A stretch of 64,000 nt of DNA from a virus, in IMG/VR virus record IMGVR_UViG_3300014720_000031, positions 1 through 64,000 of that record; one strand, given 5' to 3'. Each line of letters starts with the position of its first letter. Position 1 is the first letter of the stretch. A program made the position numbers and the translations under genes. Positions 1-9,512 of this stretch are shown here, in pieces. The notes beneath the pieces were generated by a model, which was not told the origin of the DNA, searched no databases, and saw nothing but the letters and a program-made list of their open reading frames with translations.

Positions 1-1
1 A

Positions 2-2284
2 ACCCTTGATGCAACTTACGCTACAGATTCGCAATTAATTTCTACCGGTTCGTTTATTGATACTCTTAGTGGAAACTTAATCTCTACAGGTTCTCGTATC
101 GATACTCTTAGCGGTAATCTTATAACCACAGGAAATACACTTACCAACAATTTAATCTCTACAGGTTCTAGGATTGATAGTTTAAGCGGAGTTGTAGTAT
201 TTACTACTGGTGATCAAACTATTAATGGAATTAAAAATTTCATAAATAGACCAACAGTAAATACTATACCAGTTTTATTAAGCGGAGAAAGTACTGAAGG
301 TTTAACTTTACTTGTAAAAAATGATGATACTGGTATTCTTTACAAAGGTCAACCAGTATATATTTCTAGCGCAAATGGTAATAATATATTAATTAAAGCA
401 GCAAGTAACACAGGAGAAGCTTATTCTTCTAAGACGATAGGATTACTTGCACAAAATTTAAATATAAATGACCAAGGTTTTATTATAACAGAAGGTGGAT
501 TAACTGGAATAGATACTAACGCAGGTAATGCTGGCGATCCAGTTTGGCTTGGTACAACAGGTAATTTAATATTTGGTTTAGCTAATAAACCATATGCCCC
601 AAATCACCTTGTTTATCTTGGGGTTATAGAAAGAAAACAAGCTAACAATGGTAAAATTTATGTTAAAGTCCAAAATGGATATGAATTAGAAGAACTACAT
701 AATGTAAATATAAATCATTCATACTCATTAAATAATGAAGATATTTTAAGATATGATTCTGCCAGCGGTTTATGGTTTAATAGACCTTTAAATACAGGAA
801 TATTTACAACTCAGATAAATTCACTTAGCGGCGAAGTAGTATTAAAAACCGGAAATCAAAGCATTGATGGAACTAAGACATTTACAGATAATGTTTATAT
901 TAATAATCTTTACGTTACTGGCGTAGAAACAATTCTAAATACAACAAATAATAATATAGCTAGTCCATATTTGCTTCTTAATCTTACTGGTGGCGCAACA
1001 GATGGTGGAATTTTCTTTGTTACTGGAAGTGGATTAACTGGAACAAATGATAGTGGTCCAATTATTGGTTTTGATCATAGTAATAAATTTAAATTTGGAG
1101 TTAGCACAAGAAATAGTGATCTTTCAACTTTACCAGATATTGCATCAGTTCAACAGATAGAAGTATATAGTGGTTTTGTTGATGGAAAATATGCTACAAT
1201 AATAAATCTTGCAAGTACTGGCTCAACACTACAAACCAACATAAATACAGTTTCTTCAAATTTAGTTACAACAGGAAATACATTACAAAATAGTATAAAT
1301 AGTCTAAGTGGTTATTCAAATTTTACTTTTGCAACAATTACAAATCTAGCTAGCACTGGCTCTACACTACAAAATAATATAAATACTGTTTCCTCAAATC
1401 TAGTCAGCACAGGAAATGTATTAGAAGGAAAAATAAGTTCACTTAGTGGGACTTTAACTTCTAACTACGCTACAATTACTAATCTCGCTTCGACTGGAAG
1501 CACGTTAAACTCAAGTATTAGTTCGTTAAGTGGGACGCTTACTAGCGATTATGCTACGATAACAAATCTTGGCTTGACTGGCAGTACGCTTGACACCAAG
1601 ATTAATGCTCTCAGCGGTAACAATTATCTTACAACATCAACCGCTTCGTCAAACTATGCTACCATAACAAATCTTGGCTTGACTGGCAGTACGCTTGACA
1701 CCAAGATTAATGCTCTTAGTGGAGTCTCTGTTTTAACTTTTGGCAATCAAATTATTTCTGGAAATAAAACTTTTGTTAATAATATAGAAGTTCAAGGCAC
1801 TGGAATATTTAATTCTTTAGATTTAAATAGCGTTGATGAATTTAATCTATCTGGAGTTGATATCACAGTTACTAGTGGAAATATTTATTCAACTAATGAG
1901 ATTATTGGTTCAAATCTCATTTATAATACTGGAGATCAAATTATTTCTGGAAATAAAACTTTTGCCAATAATATAATTTATCCTGTATCTCCTCGTACGT
2001 CTGGAACTAGTTTTACTCCTAATGCAAACCTTTATACTTTCTTTGATTTTGTATTAACAGGAAATTCAACTTTAAATGAACCAACTAATATGGTTAATGG
2101 CGAATCTATTACTATATTCTTAAATCAAGATTCTAGCGGATCAAGGACTATGAGTTTTAATTCCGCTTATTTATTCTCTAATGGAATTACTCCGAGTTTG
2201 AATTTTGTACCAAGTGGAATTGATATTATGCAAGTTATCAGAGTAAATAATAGATATTTCAGCACATTTGCAAGTAATTATTAA
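2..2284 (+). CDS. Tail fibre protein, C-terminal part (5' end outside window)
   Basis: The reading frame is open from the first bases of the window, so the gene begins upstream; 760 residues are visible. It is built of repeated units of about 30-35 residues of the form ATITNLxSTGSTLxxxIxxLSG. The regular Leu/Ile spacing and the alternating STG and LSG turns are typical of trimeric, fibrous phage tail fibres. A globular insert lies at about nt 250-720, and the units with NQxISGxKTF resemble the T4-type fibre repeats of marine phages. The last 110 residues form a compact Asn/Gly-rich end, a probable receptor-binding tip. It is followed after 2 nt by the beta-propeller gene, suggesting co-transcription. 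An internal TTG at 971 is not the real start. The role as fibre is inferred from repeat architecture and from the structural-gene context. Confidence 0.75.
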   Translation, partial: TLDATYATDSQLISTGSFIDTLSGNLISTGSRIDTLSGNLITTGNTLTNNLISTGSRIDSLSGVVVFTTGDQTINGIKNFINRPTVNTIPVLLSGESTEGLTLLVKNDDTGILYKGQPVYISSANGNNILIKAASNTGEAYSSKTIGLLAQNLNINDQGFIITEGGLTGIDTNAGNAGDPVWLGTTGNLIFGLANKPYAPNHLVYLGVIERKQANNGKIYVKVQNGYELEELHNVNINHSYSLNNEDILRYDSASGLWFNRPLNTGIFTTQINSLSGEVVLKTGNQSIDGTKTFTDNVYINNLYVTGVETILNTTNNNIASPYLLLNLTGGATDGGIFFVTGSGLTGTNDSGPIIGFDHSNKFKFGVSTRNSDLSTLPDIASVQQIEVYSGFVDGKYATIINLASTGSTLQTNINTVSSNLVTTGNTLQNSINSLSGYSNFTFATITNLASTGSTLQNNINTVSSNLVSTGNVLEGKISSLSGTLTSNYATITNLASTGSTLNSSISSLSGTLTSDYATITNLGLTGSTLDTKINALSGNNYLTTSTASSNYATITNLGLTGSTLDTKINALSGVSVLTFGNQIISGNKTFVNNIEVQGTGIFNSLDLNSVDEFNLSGVDITVTSGNIYSTNEIIGSNLIYNTGDQIISGNKTFANNIIYPVSPRTSGTSFTPNANLYTFFDFVLTGNSTLNEPTNMVNGESITIFLNQDSSGSRTMSFNSAYLFSNGITPSLNFVPSGIDIMQVIRVNNRYFSTFASNY
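1559..1716 (+). repeat. 53-bp exact direct repeat inside the tail-fibre gene
   Basis: The stretch 1559-1611 is repeated identically at 1664-1716, an offset of 105 bp or exactly 35 codons. A second exact repeat of 30 bp is at 1746-1775 and 1935-1964. The nucleotide identity, in a protein where other repeat units have diverged, suggests recent duplication or gene conversion between units. In-frame offsets let the fibre change length without breaking the frame. Confidence 0.85.
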
Positions 2285-2286
2285 AA

Positions 2287-5200
2287 ATGAATTTTTCTGT
2301 TTATAATACAGAATCTCTTAATAACTTTCCAGATAGTGGAATTTATACTACGTATCGTTCATCATTAGACGGAACAACATTTACTTATGTTTTTACCCAA
2401 GCTTTGCATGTAGATGATCAGTTTGTTTATTTTCCAGTACAACAACATAGTTATATATCCAAAAATATTGGCACAATAGGAGTTTTGGATACCGAAGGCA
2501 ATCTCATCTCAAGAATAGAACCCAACATATCACCTCTTCCTAAAATACTAACATCTGATGAGAATTACATATATTTTTCAGTAGAAGGTTATCGCATAAA
2601 AAATAACGCAAATGGAGTAGCAAGAAATGTATTTAGATTCAATAAAAACACATATAAAATTGATTCAAATTTTTGTTTAGGTTCTTGGAATGGATGGACA
2701 CCATTCTGGATGACTAAACAAAACAATAAATACTATTTAGCAACAATTAGCAACGCAGCAAACACAGTTAATCAAATTTATCCTAATCTTAACGAAAATT
2801 CAACAGAAGGAATATACATAATTAAAAATAATATAAATACAGCAGATTTTGGAAGAATAAATACAAATGTTCCAAATAGAATTAAAGTAAGAAATGATGA
2901 TATTTATATTGCTGGAAGAACACCTAATTTAAATAATACAACAGATTATTCTAAAATATTTAAAATAAATAAAAAGGATATTGTAGATCCAAATTTTTAT
3001 CCTTTTATCGAAAGAATAAATAACACTAGTACTGCGGCTCCTGCAGGAGGATCAAGTTCAGATGTTTTTGATTTTGATTTTGACAACGAGGGCATATATA
3101 TCGGTGGAAATTTTCTAACTGTTGGAGGAGAGCAAAGAATAGGCGTTGCTAAGATAGATTATTCTGGAAACTTGATTAGCGGTTTTAACGCAAACTTTCC
3201 ATATAGTAACAATAGTAATATCTGCAGAGCAGTACTAACGACTGGTAGCGGATTGTTTATATGCGCCGCACCAACAGGAATTAATGGCGTATCTTTTAAT
3301 CAAAAAGTATTTAAACTTCATAATGATGGGTCAAGAAATGTTGCTTTTAGCGGAAGACAAACAATAAATTATGCAAGTGCTATGGCAATTTCTGGAAATT
3401 CATTATATGTAGGAAATGCGCTTAATAGTGCTTTTGCTGGCGTTACTTATGGGTTGGGCAAAATGAATACAGAAGATGGCGTTATTGATACTAATTTTAG
3501 CGTACAAGTTGGAACTAATTCTCCAATTAATAAAATATTAGTGAGTGGCGATAGTTTATATATATGTTCAGATTTTTTTAATCCTTATGAAAATTTTAAT
3601 AATGGATTACAGCATTTTGCTACTGGAGTAATTAAGCTTAGAGCTTCTGATGGTAATCCAGATACAGGATTTAAAATAAATTTTAATACTCATCTTACAC
3701 CTCCCACAATTCAAGGTATGTTTATAAAAGGTAATGAATTACATATTGTTGGCAATTTTACAGGAATAGAAGGAAAAACTATAAATAGTTATGCAGTAGT
3801 AGATACTACTAGTGGTAGATTATTAGATAATAAAAGCTATTTTGGCGCACAAAATACTAATAGAGCTATAGCTTATGATACAAGTAAAGATAGAATAATT
3901 ATATGCGGAGCATCATTATCACCATATTTTAGCGGATATAATTTTAATTATGACTCAAAAATTAATGTTTTTGATAATAATTTTAATCTTTTAAGTGGAA
4001 TACAATTTACAGGAGCAGGAGTAGGTGTTGGAAACGTAAAGGGATCAGCTTCTCTTAATATAGGTGTAGACGCACTTCATGATAACCAAATATTATTTAA
4101 TAATACAACTGGCTATATAACTTCTGGTGATACGACTACAGTTCAAACATTTATTAGATCCTTTAATATGGAAAATGGCAACATGTTAGATACAAGTAAT
4201 TTTTATCTTTCTGGAAATAACAGATTCACATCAGCTGTAAAATATAATAATGATTATTATTTTGGCGGAGGCTTCGATAGAGTATCGTCAGTTGGATTTA
4301 CTGGGACAAGAGCAGGAGTTGTTAAAACAAATATTAGTGGGATTATTGATCAATCGTTTAATCTAAATCTAACAGGCACAAGCACAGCTGTTGTTCGTAA
4401 TCTAAAAATAATAGATAATAATTTATATATACTTGGCAATAGCGCTTTAACAGGCGTTAGTGGCATAAGAACCAATAACTTTGTAAAATATAATCTTTTA
4501 AATCAAACTATAGATACGGGATTTAATAGTTTTTTAAATCGTTTTAGTAGAGAAATAAACAATGTTCACAATGATAACCAAAATAATCTTTATTTTGTCA
4601 TAACTACAACAAGTGCTACTAGTGCTCTAGAATATACAGGGGTAAATATTTTTGAACATTCTGGACATCTTTTTAAATTTAATAGCGGCTCATATGAGCC
4701 AAATATGAATTTTAGTAGCAAATATTTTATTCTATCTAATGATATATTAATAGATAATAATAAAATCTATGCGCCACTAAGAAATATGAATAAAGTTAGT
4801 GGCTCTACTATATATAAGATAAATAAAAAAACCAGAGAAATTTCTAATGCAAAAGTTTCTCTAATTAGCAGCGGGTCTCAACCAGTATATGGTATGTATG
4901 GTAATAGCACTTCTCTTTATGTGTGTGGAGCTTTTACTGGGGTAAATGGAATACCCAAAACAGGAGTATGTAAATTAAATAAGAGTGACCTTTCATTAGA
5001 CACTAGTTTTAATTTAAATTTTTATAATACAGGAATTCCTGGTGCAACTACCGTAGAATTGCTAGAGAAAGATAATTATTTATATATTAGAGGACAATTT
5101 AATAGGATTAACAATGACGCATATACAGGTATATGTAGAATAGATAAAACAAATGACACTCTTGACTCATCTTTTAAAATAAATTTTAGCGGTATAGAGT

Positions 5201-5856
5201 TCACAAGTCCATTGCAAAGCGTAATTAGCGGCAAAAATATGTATATAATTTCAAGCGCATCTCCTAATTTTAGAATATTAGATCTTGATCAGAAAAGTTT
5301 TATATTTACAGGACAAGCAGAAGCCTTGAGTTCTGCGAGCATGTTTAGTGTGGTTAATGCAAATAATAATTTATTTATCGGTGGCATTGCTAACTCAACG
5401 AAAACAGATTCAAGATTAGTAGGAAGTAGAGGCAGAGGAGTTTTTATAGCGGGTTATAATAGTGGAGAATTGTTGCCTCCATATAGCGTATGGAATAGTA
5501 ATGCTTTTGCTACCTATGCATTTGGAAGTTATTTGCCTATTAATAATACAGTCGCAATGAACTCTACTACTCCAACGACATTAAATAATACCACAAATAA
5601 AGGCACAAATAATACTGTATTTTTTGATGCAAATAAAATGTATATCAAAAATAAAAGAACCACAAACTGGGCAGTCTCGCTCCCAAATAATGTTAATACT
5701 TTTGTTTATGTTAAAAATAGTGAATATTATATGACGTATAGTAACTACCTTTTTGCTAATCCAGAAGATAATATAAATTATATAACTAATTCTGCTTATA
5801 CTTTGGGCGTAGTTAAATATGATCCTATCAAGGAAAGGTATGATATTATAGTGTAA
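2287..5856 (+). CDS. Large beta-propeller (delta-60-like repeat) virion protein
   Basis: This 1189-residue protein is made of repeats of roughly 50-60 residues that read like the delta-60 (DUF5122-type) beta-propeller repeat. The pattern is 'lYvgGxFtxvxgxxrxgvxKln' followed by 'DxxFn', seen for example around residues 270-300, 830-860 and 930-990. Such repeats fold as propeller blades; in bacteria they occur in large secreted or surface proteins. No signal peptide or catalytic motif is visible. It starts 2 nt after the fibre gene and is followed by the connector genes, so a fibre accessory, receptor-binding or tail-spike role is likely. Its C-terminal 120 residues are less repetitive and Asn/Thr-rich. 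The fold is fairly certain; the function is inferred. Confidence 0.6.
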   Translation: MNFSVYNTESLNNFPDSGIYTTYRSSLDGTTFTYVFTQALHVDDQFVYFPVQQHSYISKNIGTIGVLDTEGNLISRIEPNISPLPKILTSDENYIYFSVEGYRIKNNANGVARNVFRFNKNTYKIDSNFCLGSWNGWTPFWMTKQNNKYYLATISNAANTVNQIYPNLNENSTEGIYIIKNNINTADFGRINTNVPNRIKVRNDDIYIAGRTPNLNNTTDYSKIFKINKKDIVDPNFYPFIERINNTSTAAPAGGSSSDVFDFDFDNEGIYIGGNFLTVGGEQRIGVAKIDYSGNLISGFNANFPYSNNSNICRAVLTTGSGLFICAAPTGINGVSFNQKVFKLHNDGSRNVAFSGRQTINYASAMAISGNSLYVGNALNSAFAGVTYGLGKMNTEDGVIDTNFSVQVGTNSPINKILVSGDSLYICSDFFNPYENFNNGLQHFATGVIKLRASDGNPDTGFKINFNTHLTPPTIQGMFIKGNELHIVGNFTGIEGKTINSYAVVDTTSGRLLDNKSYFGAQNTNRAIAYDTSKDRIIICGASLSPYFSGYNFNYDSKINVFDNNFNLLSGIQFTGAGVGVGNVKGSASLNIGVDALHDNQILFNNTTGYITSGDTTTVQTFIRSFNMENGNMLDTSNFYLSGNNRFTSAVKYNNDYYFGGGFDRVSSVGFTGTRAGVVKTNISGIIDQSFNLNLTGTSTAVVRNLKIIDNNLYILGNSALTGVSGIRTNNFVKYNLLNQTIDTGFNSFLNRFSREINNVHNDNQNNLYFVITTTSATSALEYTGVNIFEHSGHLFKFNSGSYEPNMNFSSKYFILSNDILIDNNKIYAPLRNMNKVSGSTIYKINKKTREISNAKVSLISSGSQPVYGMYGNSTSLYVCGAFTGVNGIPKTGVCKLNKSDLSLDTSFNLNFYNTGIPGATTVELLEKDNYLYIRGQFNRINNDAYTGICRIDKTNDTLDSSFKINFSGIEFTSPLQSVISGKNMYIISSASPNFRILDLDQKSFIFTGQAEALSSASMFSVVNANNNLFIGGIANSTKTDSRLVGSRGRGVFIAGYNSGELLPPYSVWNSNAFATYAFGSYLPINNTVAMNSTTPTTLNNTTNKGTNNTVFFDANKMYIKNKRTTNWAVSLPNNVNTFVYVKNSEYYMTYSNYLFANPEDNINYITNSAYTLGVVKYDPIKERYDIIV

Positions 5857-5863
5857 TATAATA
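5850..5863 (+). promoter_or_regulatory. GTGTAAT-type promoter, leaderless class
   Basis: AGTGTAATATAATA overlaps the end of the propeller gene. Ten nucleotides separate GTGTAAT from the ATG at 5868, and no Shine-Dalgarno lies between. TGTAAT (or the overlapping TATAAT) would act as the -10 box and place the start of transcription at or just before the ATG. No -35 box is visible. Confidence 0.5.
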
Positions 5864-5867
5864 TACT

Positions 5868-6377
5868 ATGACTACTAAAATCGTTGATATTGCAGATGAA
5901 CTTTACAGAGAAATGGGCGAACCCTCTGACTTAAGCATAGCTTCAGTGGCTTATTGGCTAAGAACAAATATTGGAGATTTAAATATTACCATTAATAAAG
6001 AATATACCATAAATGAAACTACATTAGAAATAGAAGTTCCTGAAGATGATATTTTTGGCGTAACAGAAAAAAGTATTTTTAAAATGTTATTTGGCATTCA
6101 TTACTATGAAAGATTATTAAGAAATGCCCTTGGCGCAGCTAGCACAGACAGCACAATAGAAATTGATCAAAATGGTTTTCGCGCTAAAAGAGTTAATAAA
6201 AATGAATTGGCTAAAACATACGCAGAATTAAGAAAACAAATTTCTCAAGAGTTAGATATTCTTACTAAAAATTATAACTTAAATGAGGCTCGTCCTTTAC
6301 AAGTGGCTGGAGACGATACAATAGAGTCCTCTTCTAGATCTTATAATTATTCTATAAGAAATACAGAAAGCATATGA
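5868..6377 (+). CDS. Putative head-tail connector/adaptor protein
   Basis: A 169-residue, mainly helical, acidic protein. It is the first gene of a block of four small genes that ends in the tail-tube gene, the usual place of connector, head-closure and tail-terminator genes in siphoviruses. The N-terminal part alternates short helices and an extended segment, and residues 100-140 form a long amphipathic helix with regular Glu/Lys/Leu. No family signature is recognised by eye, so the assignment rests on position, size and predicted helicity. A GTGTAAT element sits 10 nt before its ATG and no ribosome-binding site is seen. It is followed after 4 nt by the next gene. Confidence 0.45.
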   Translation: MTTKIVDIADELYREMGEPSDLSIASVAYWLRTNIGDLNITINKEYTINETTLEIEVPEDDIFGVTEKSIFKMLFGIHYYERLLRNALGAASTDSTIEIDQNGFRAKRVNKNELAKTYAELRKQISQELDILTKNYNLNEARPLQVAGDDTIESSSRSYNYSIRNTESI

Positions 6378-6381
6378 TTTT

Positions 6382-6831
6382 ATGGGAGACTTTTTATCAG
6401 AAGCGGACAAAAAATGGTTTTCAGACGCAGCCACAAGTTGGTTCGATACATTTAAAAGACAAATAACCATACATAAAGAGCCTTTAAAGACAATAAAAAA
6501 TAATATAAATACTCAGCTTTTTGGGTATGGTCAAAACGGACAAACAACAAATAAAGAAATTGAATATACTCCAAGAAGTCAGAGCTTTTATGCGGTTATT
6601 AAATATAATAACAATCAAGATTTAAATTTAATCTCCGATATTAATGCTTATGTTACTTCTCAAAATTATGTAACTATAATTGTTAATTCTACAGCAAAAG
6701 ATTATATAAATAAAGATAAGACAGAAAAAATATCTTTTGATCAAAAATCTTTTAATGTAATTTCTAAAGGTACAACGAAATATTATTTTTCTACAGAATA
6801 TTATGAATTTATTTTACAGGAGATAACATAA
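6382..6831 (+). CDS. Putative neck/head-closure protein
   Basis: A 149-residue protein with an N-terminal amphipathic helix (ADKKWFSDAATSWFDTF) and then mostly beta-strand sequence rich in Tyr, Thr and Asn. Its gene lies between the putative connector and a gpHK97-10-sized protein, the normal slot for a head-closure or stopper protein. It ends at 6831, sharing the final A of its stop codon with the ATG of the next gene, which indicates translational coupling. An AGGAG site for the next gene lies within its end. No catalytic motif is present. Function is inferred from gene order only. Confidence 0.4.
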   Translation: MGDFLSEADKKWFSDAATSWFDTFKRQITIHKEPLKTIKNNINTQLFGYGQNGQTTNKEIEYTPRSQSFYAVIKYNNNQDLNLISDINAYVTSQNYVTIIVNSTAKDYINKDKTEKISFDQKSFNVISKGTTKYYFSTEYYEFILQEIT

Positions 6832-7427
6832 TGCCAGTCACAATAAACAGAAATATTCTTTTAAAAAAATTTAAAAAATTTGATCTGTCATCTTTAGAAG
6901 ATGAAGCAGAAAAAATTGCAGAAAGTAAAATCAATAAAATTAGAGAAGAACTTATTAATGATTTTGAAAATCATCCTGTAACTAAAGAAATACAAGCTGG
7001 TCCAGATGCAGAAAATTCTTCTTCCACTTTGAATGGAGTTGGTAATCTTAGTTCTTACATTGGATTTTCACCAGCCGATAATCCAATAGAACCAGTTAAA
7101 AATATTTTAAAAACAGTAAGAATCACTAGTAAACCTAAAAAAATTAATAATCAAGAAGGTGTATCTTTCGAGTTTGATGTAATATCTCCTACAATCGAAG
7201 AAATAGAATCTGTTGGAAAACTTCCATTTGAACAAGGTCAAAGCTGGGTGAAAGGAATAGAAAGTGGAATATCTGGTTTTGGAGCTTATATATATGGAAA
7301 AATGTTTAAAAATAGTAGATCTGGTAAAGGATTACAATCTAAAAATTCTTTTAGACAAGGAGCTTTTAGACCTGTAAGATATTTATCTGAAATTATGGGA
7401 AAATTTTATTTAAAAATTAAAAAATGA
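6831..7427 (+). CDS. Putative neck/tail-completion protein
   Basis: A 198-residue basic protein. An N-terminal helix of about 45 residues is followed by a glycine-rich segment (GNLSSYIGFSPADNPIEP), a beta-rich middle and a basic C-terminal helix. The size, basic charge and order fit the HK97 gp10-like or neck proteins that join head and tail. The G-x-L-x-x-x-IGF-x(5)-P-I-x-P pattern is familiar to me from neck genes of environmental phages, but I cannot name a family. It has a good AGGAG ribosome-binding site about 8 nt before its ATG. It overlaps the next gene by ATGA. Confidence 0.45.
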   Translation: MPVTINRNILLKKFKKFDLSSLEDEAEKIAESKINKIREELINDFENHPVTKEIQAGPDAENSSSTLNGVGNLSSYIGFSPADNPIEPVKNILKTVRITSKPKKINNQEGVSFEFDVISPTIEEIESVGKLPFEQGQSWVKGIESGISGFGAYIYGKMFKNSRSGKGLQSKNSFRQGAFRPVRYLSEIMGKFYLKIKK

Positions 7428-8275
7428 AACCTCAATTAGATAATTTATTAATGTCAAATATGTTATTATGGATAGATCATGAAATATGTTCCAAAGGAGA
7501 AGCTTTTACTAATTATTCTGGAGATTTTTATCCAGTTGATAGTTTAATAAATGGTTTTTTTGCTTATGGATTACCATTTAAGCAGATCGTTTCTGATAGA
7601 TCAATTACTGGAGCCTCGATAATTTCTGGAGTATATTTAAATGGATCTTTTGTAGCTCCTGGAATTTCTGGATTTTCTGGAATAAATCCAAATGTTGGTT
7701 ATTCATTTTTCTCTTCTGATCCATCTACAACTGGAATAAGCGGTAATTATTCTGTAAAAGATTTTAATATTTATTTAACAAGCCTTGCAGAAGAACAGCT
7801 TATTTTTGAAACAAAATTTGAAATTAATCCTAAAGTTCAACAAAATCCTACAGGAATAGCTAGTACAGCTTTAACTTATCCAGCAATATTTTTAAAGAAT
7901 AATGGCGGTCAAAATAAACCATTTGCTTTGGGTGGTGAAGACGAAACAATATTTCAAGTAAGATCTATAGTTATGGCTGATAATCTATTTTCTTTGGATG
8001 CGGTTTGCGCTATATTAAGAGATACGGCAAGAAAACACATACCATTAATATCACAAGATAATATGCCTTTTGATAATTATGGCATGATAAAGAATAACTA
8101 TTATAATTATAAAGAATTAATATCTGGTATAGGATATCCTAATCTAATTTACGTTAAATCTGTTAATGTTAGCAAAATTATACCATTTAGATATGAATAT
8201 AATAATGTTAATCCAGAGATATTTAGCGCTTTTGTTGATTTTGAAATATCTGATATAAGATACCCTCATTTATAA
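7424..8275 (+). CDS. Structural protein, possibly tail terminator
   Basis: A 283-residue, beta-rich protein without a recognised family. Aromatic and glycine-rich motifs such as FSGINPNVGYSFFS suggest a virion component. The region around residues 180-210 (RSIVMADNLFSLDAVCAILRDTARKHIPL) is a long helix. The gene is coupled to the one before by ATGA and is the last gene before the tail-tube gene, the usual position for a tail terminator. At 283 residues it is longer than most tail terminators (about 130-200), so a fused extra domain is possible. The role is inferred from order. Confidence 0.4.
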   Translation: MKPQLDNLLMSNMLLWIDHEICSKGEAFTNYSGDFYPVDSLINGFFAYGLPFKQIVSDRSITGASIISGVYLNGSFVAPGISGFSGINPNVGYSFFSSDPSTTGISGNYSVKDFNIYLTSLAEEQLIFETKFEINPKVQQNPTGIASTALTYPAIFLKNNGGQNKPFALGGEDETIFQVRSIVMADNLFSLDAVCAILRDTARKHIPLISQDNMPFDNYGMIKNNYYNYKELISGIGYPNLIYVKSVNVSKIIPFRYEYNNVNPEIFSAFVDFEISDIRYPHL

Positions 8276-8304
8276 TATAATTTTCTTCTCTTTGGGTTAA
8301 AAAC

Positions 8305-8331
8305 AATGTAATAATGTATATATTTAAGGAG
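8305..8331 (+). promoter_or_regulatory. GTGTAAT-like promoter with leader and strong RBS
   Basis: AATGTAATAATGTA is a variant of the GTGTAAT element, here ATGTAAT, 26 nt before the tail-tube ATG. AAGGAG at 8326-8331 is a near-perfect Shine-Dalgarno 8 nt from the start. A separate strong promoter and RBS suit a protein needed in hundreds of copies. Confidence 0.45.
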
Positions 8332-8339
8332 ATTTTAAT

Positions 8340-9416
8340 ATGGCTAATAGAAATAGAGTAATTTATCAATCAGAGGCACTTTTCGTAGGACCAACAGGAA
8401 GTGCTACAGGAGACATCAAACAATTAACTCGTGTCCAAAGTTGTAATTATAGTTTTAACGTTACCCGTCAAGACGTTAATCAATTTGGACAACTTGCTGC
8501 AATTGATCGTGTAATTTTAGAGCAACCAACAGTAAGTCTAGATTTTAGTTACTATACTAATACAGGAAATAACGAATCTAATTTGGGATTATATGTAAAT
8601 CCTACTGGTGCAGCTTCAATTACTGGCGCACTAGCTCAAATCATGCAAAACGTAGGCGATATTAAAAATTATTACATCCTTGTTTCTCCAGAAGGCACTG
8701 ACATCAACAATAACACTGGCGTTATCGACCTAGCAAATACTAGATCAATTGGAATTGGAAATGCTTATCTTTCTTCATACTCTTTTGAAGCAGCCGTAGG
8801 AAGTTTCCCAACAAATACAGTTAATGTTCAAGCATATAACATGCGTTTTTATGGCGCTTCTACAGGTGAAATTCCAACAATAAGTCAAGTAGACGGTTCT
8901 AACTTAACCGGTCAATTTGCTATCACTGGAGTAACTACTGGTGGCGGATATTCAGCTCTAAAACCAGGAGACATTAATCTAACCGTTAGCGGAGCAATTG
9001 GTGCTGTAATTGAAGATTTAAAACCTCAAAACGTTTCAATCTCTTTTGATATCGGTAGAGAAGATCTTCAAAAATTGGGAACAAAATTTGCATTCGCAAA
9101 AGTAATTACTTTCCCATTAACAGCTACAATGACTGTAGATGCTGTACTTGGAGATATCGAAGCAGCAAATCTTGCAACACTAGTAAATGGAGATTGCGAC
9201 AAATATAATTTACAAGTCGCTATCAATGGAGCAGCTTGCGGATCAACTGCAAAGCAAGCTATTAAATACATATTCAAGGGCGCAAAATTAGATTCACAAG
9301 AATTTACAAGCTCAGTAGGCGCCAATAAATCCGTATCATTATCATTCACAACTCAAATTGGTGGACCAACCGATAATGAAAACGGAGTATTTATCGAAGG
9401 GCCAGCAACAACCTAA
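8340..9416 (+). CDS. Major tail-tube protein
   Basis: A 358-residue protein with alternating beta strands and Thr/Gly/Ser-rich loops. It begins with a polar segment and a pattern (GDIKQLTRVQSCNYSFNVTR) typical of tail-tube subunits, followed by repeated statements of the 'YLSSYSFEAAVG' kind. It lies directly before the chaperone and tape-measure genes, the standard order for the major tail protein. It has its own promoter and AAGGAG site and is followed by a strong terminator, fitting very high expression. Its codon use is also less A/T-biased than its neighbours, with more GC-ending codons, as expected for a highly expressed gene. Three divergent proteins on the other strand (26898-27740, 27740-28552, 35661-36959) look related. 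Confidence 0.75.
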   Translation: MANRNRVIYQSEALFVGPTGSATGDIKQLTRVQSCNYSFNVTRQDVNQFGQLAAIDRVILEQPTVSLDFSYYTNTGNNESNLGLYVNPTGAASITGALAQIMQNVGDIKNYYILVSPEGTDINNNTGVIDLANTRSIGIGNAYLSSYSFEAAVGSFPTNTVNVQAYNMRFYGASTGEIPTISQVDGSNLTGQFAITGVTTGGGYSALKPGDINLTVSGAIGAVIEDLKPQNVSISFDIGREDLQKLGTKFAFAKVITFPLTATMTVDAVLGDIEAANLATLVNGDCDKYNLQVAINGAACGSTAKQAIKYIFKGAKLDSQEFTSSVGANKSVSLSFTTQIGGPTDNENGVFIEGPATT

Positions 9417-9441
9417 AGATTATATAAAATTATATAACTAG

Positions 9442-9468
9442 AAAACCCTGCTTTGAGCAGGGTTTTTT
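9442..9468 (+). terminator. Intrinsic terminator after the tail-tube gene
   Basis: A 10-bp perfect stem (AAAACCCTGC with GCAGGGTTTT), a 5-nt loop and a run of six T. It is the clearest Rho-independent terminator of the window and ends the tail-tube transcript. Confidence 0.93.
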
Positions 9469-9482
9469 AGTGTAATTATTTG
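9469..9482 (+). promoter_or_regulatory. GTGTAAT-type promoter with leader
   Basis: AGTGTAATTATTTG starts directly after the terminator T-run and would restart transcription for the chaperone and tape-measure block. The leader of about 30 nt carries the duplicated string AGGTTAAAGGTT, once just before the ATG at 9513. Confidence 0.5.
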
Positions 9483-9512
9483 TAGGTTAAAGGTTCAAAA
9501 AGGTTAAAGGTT

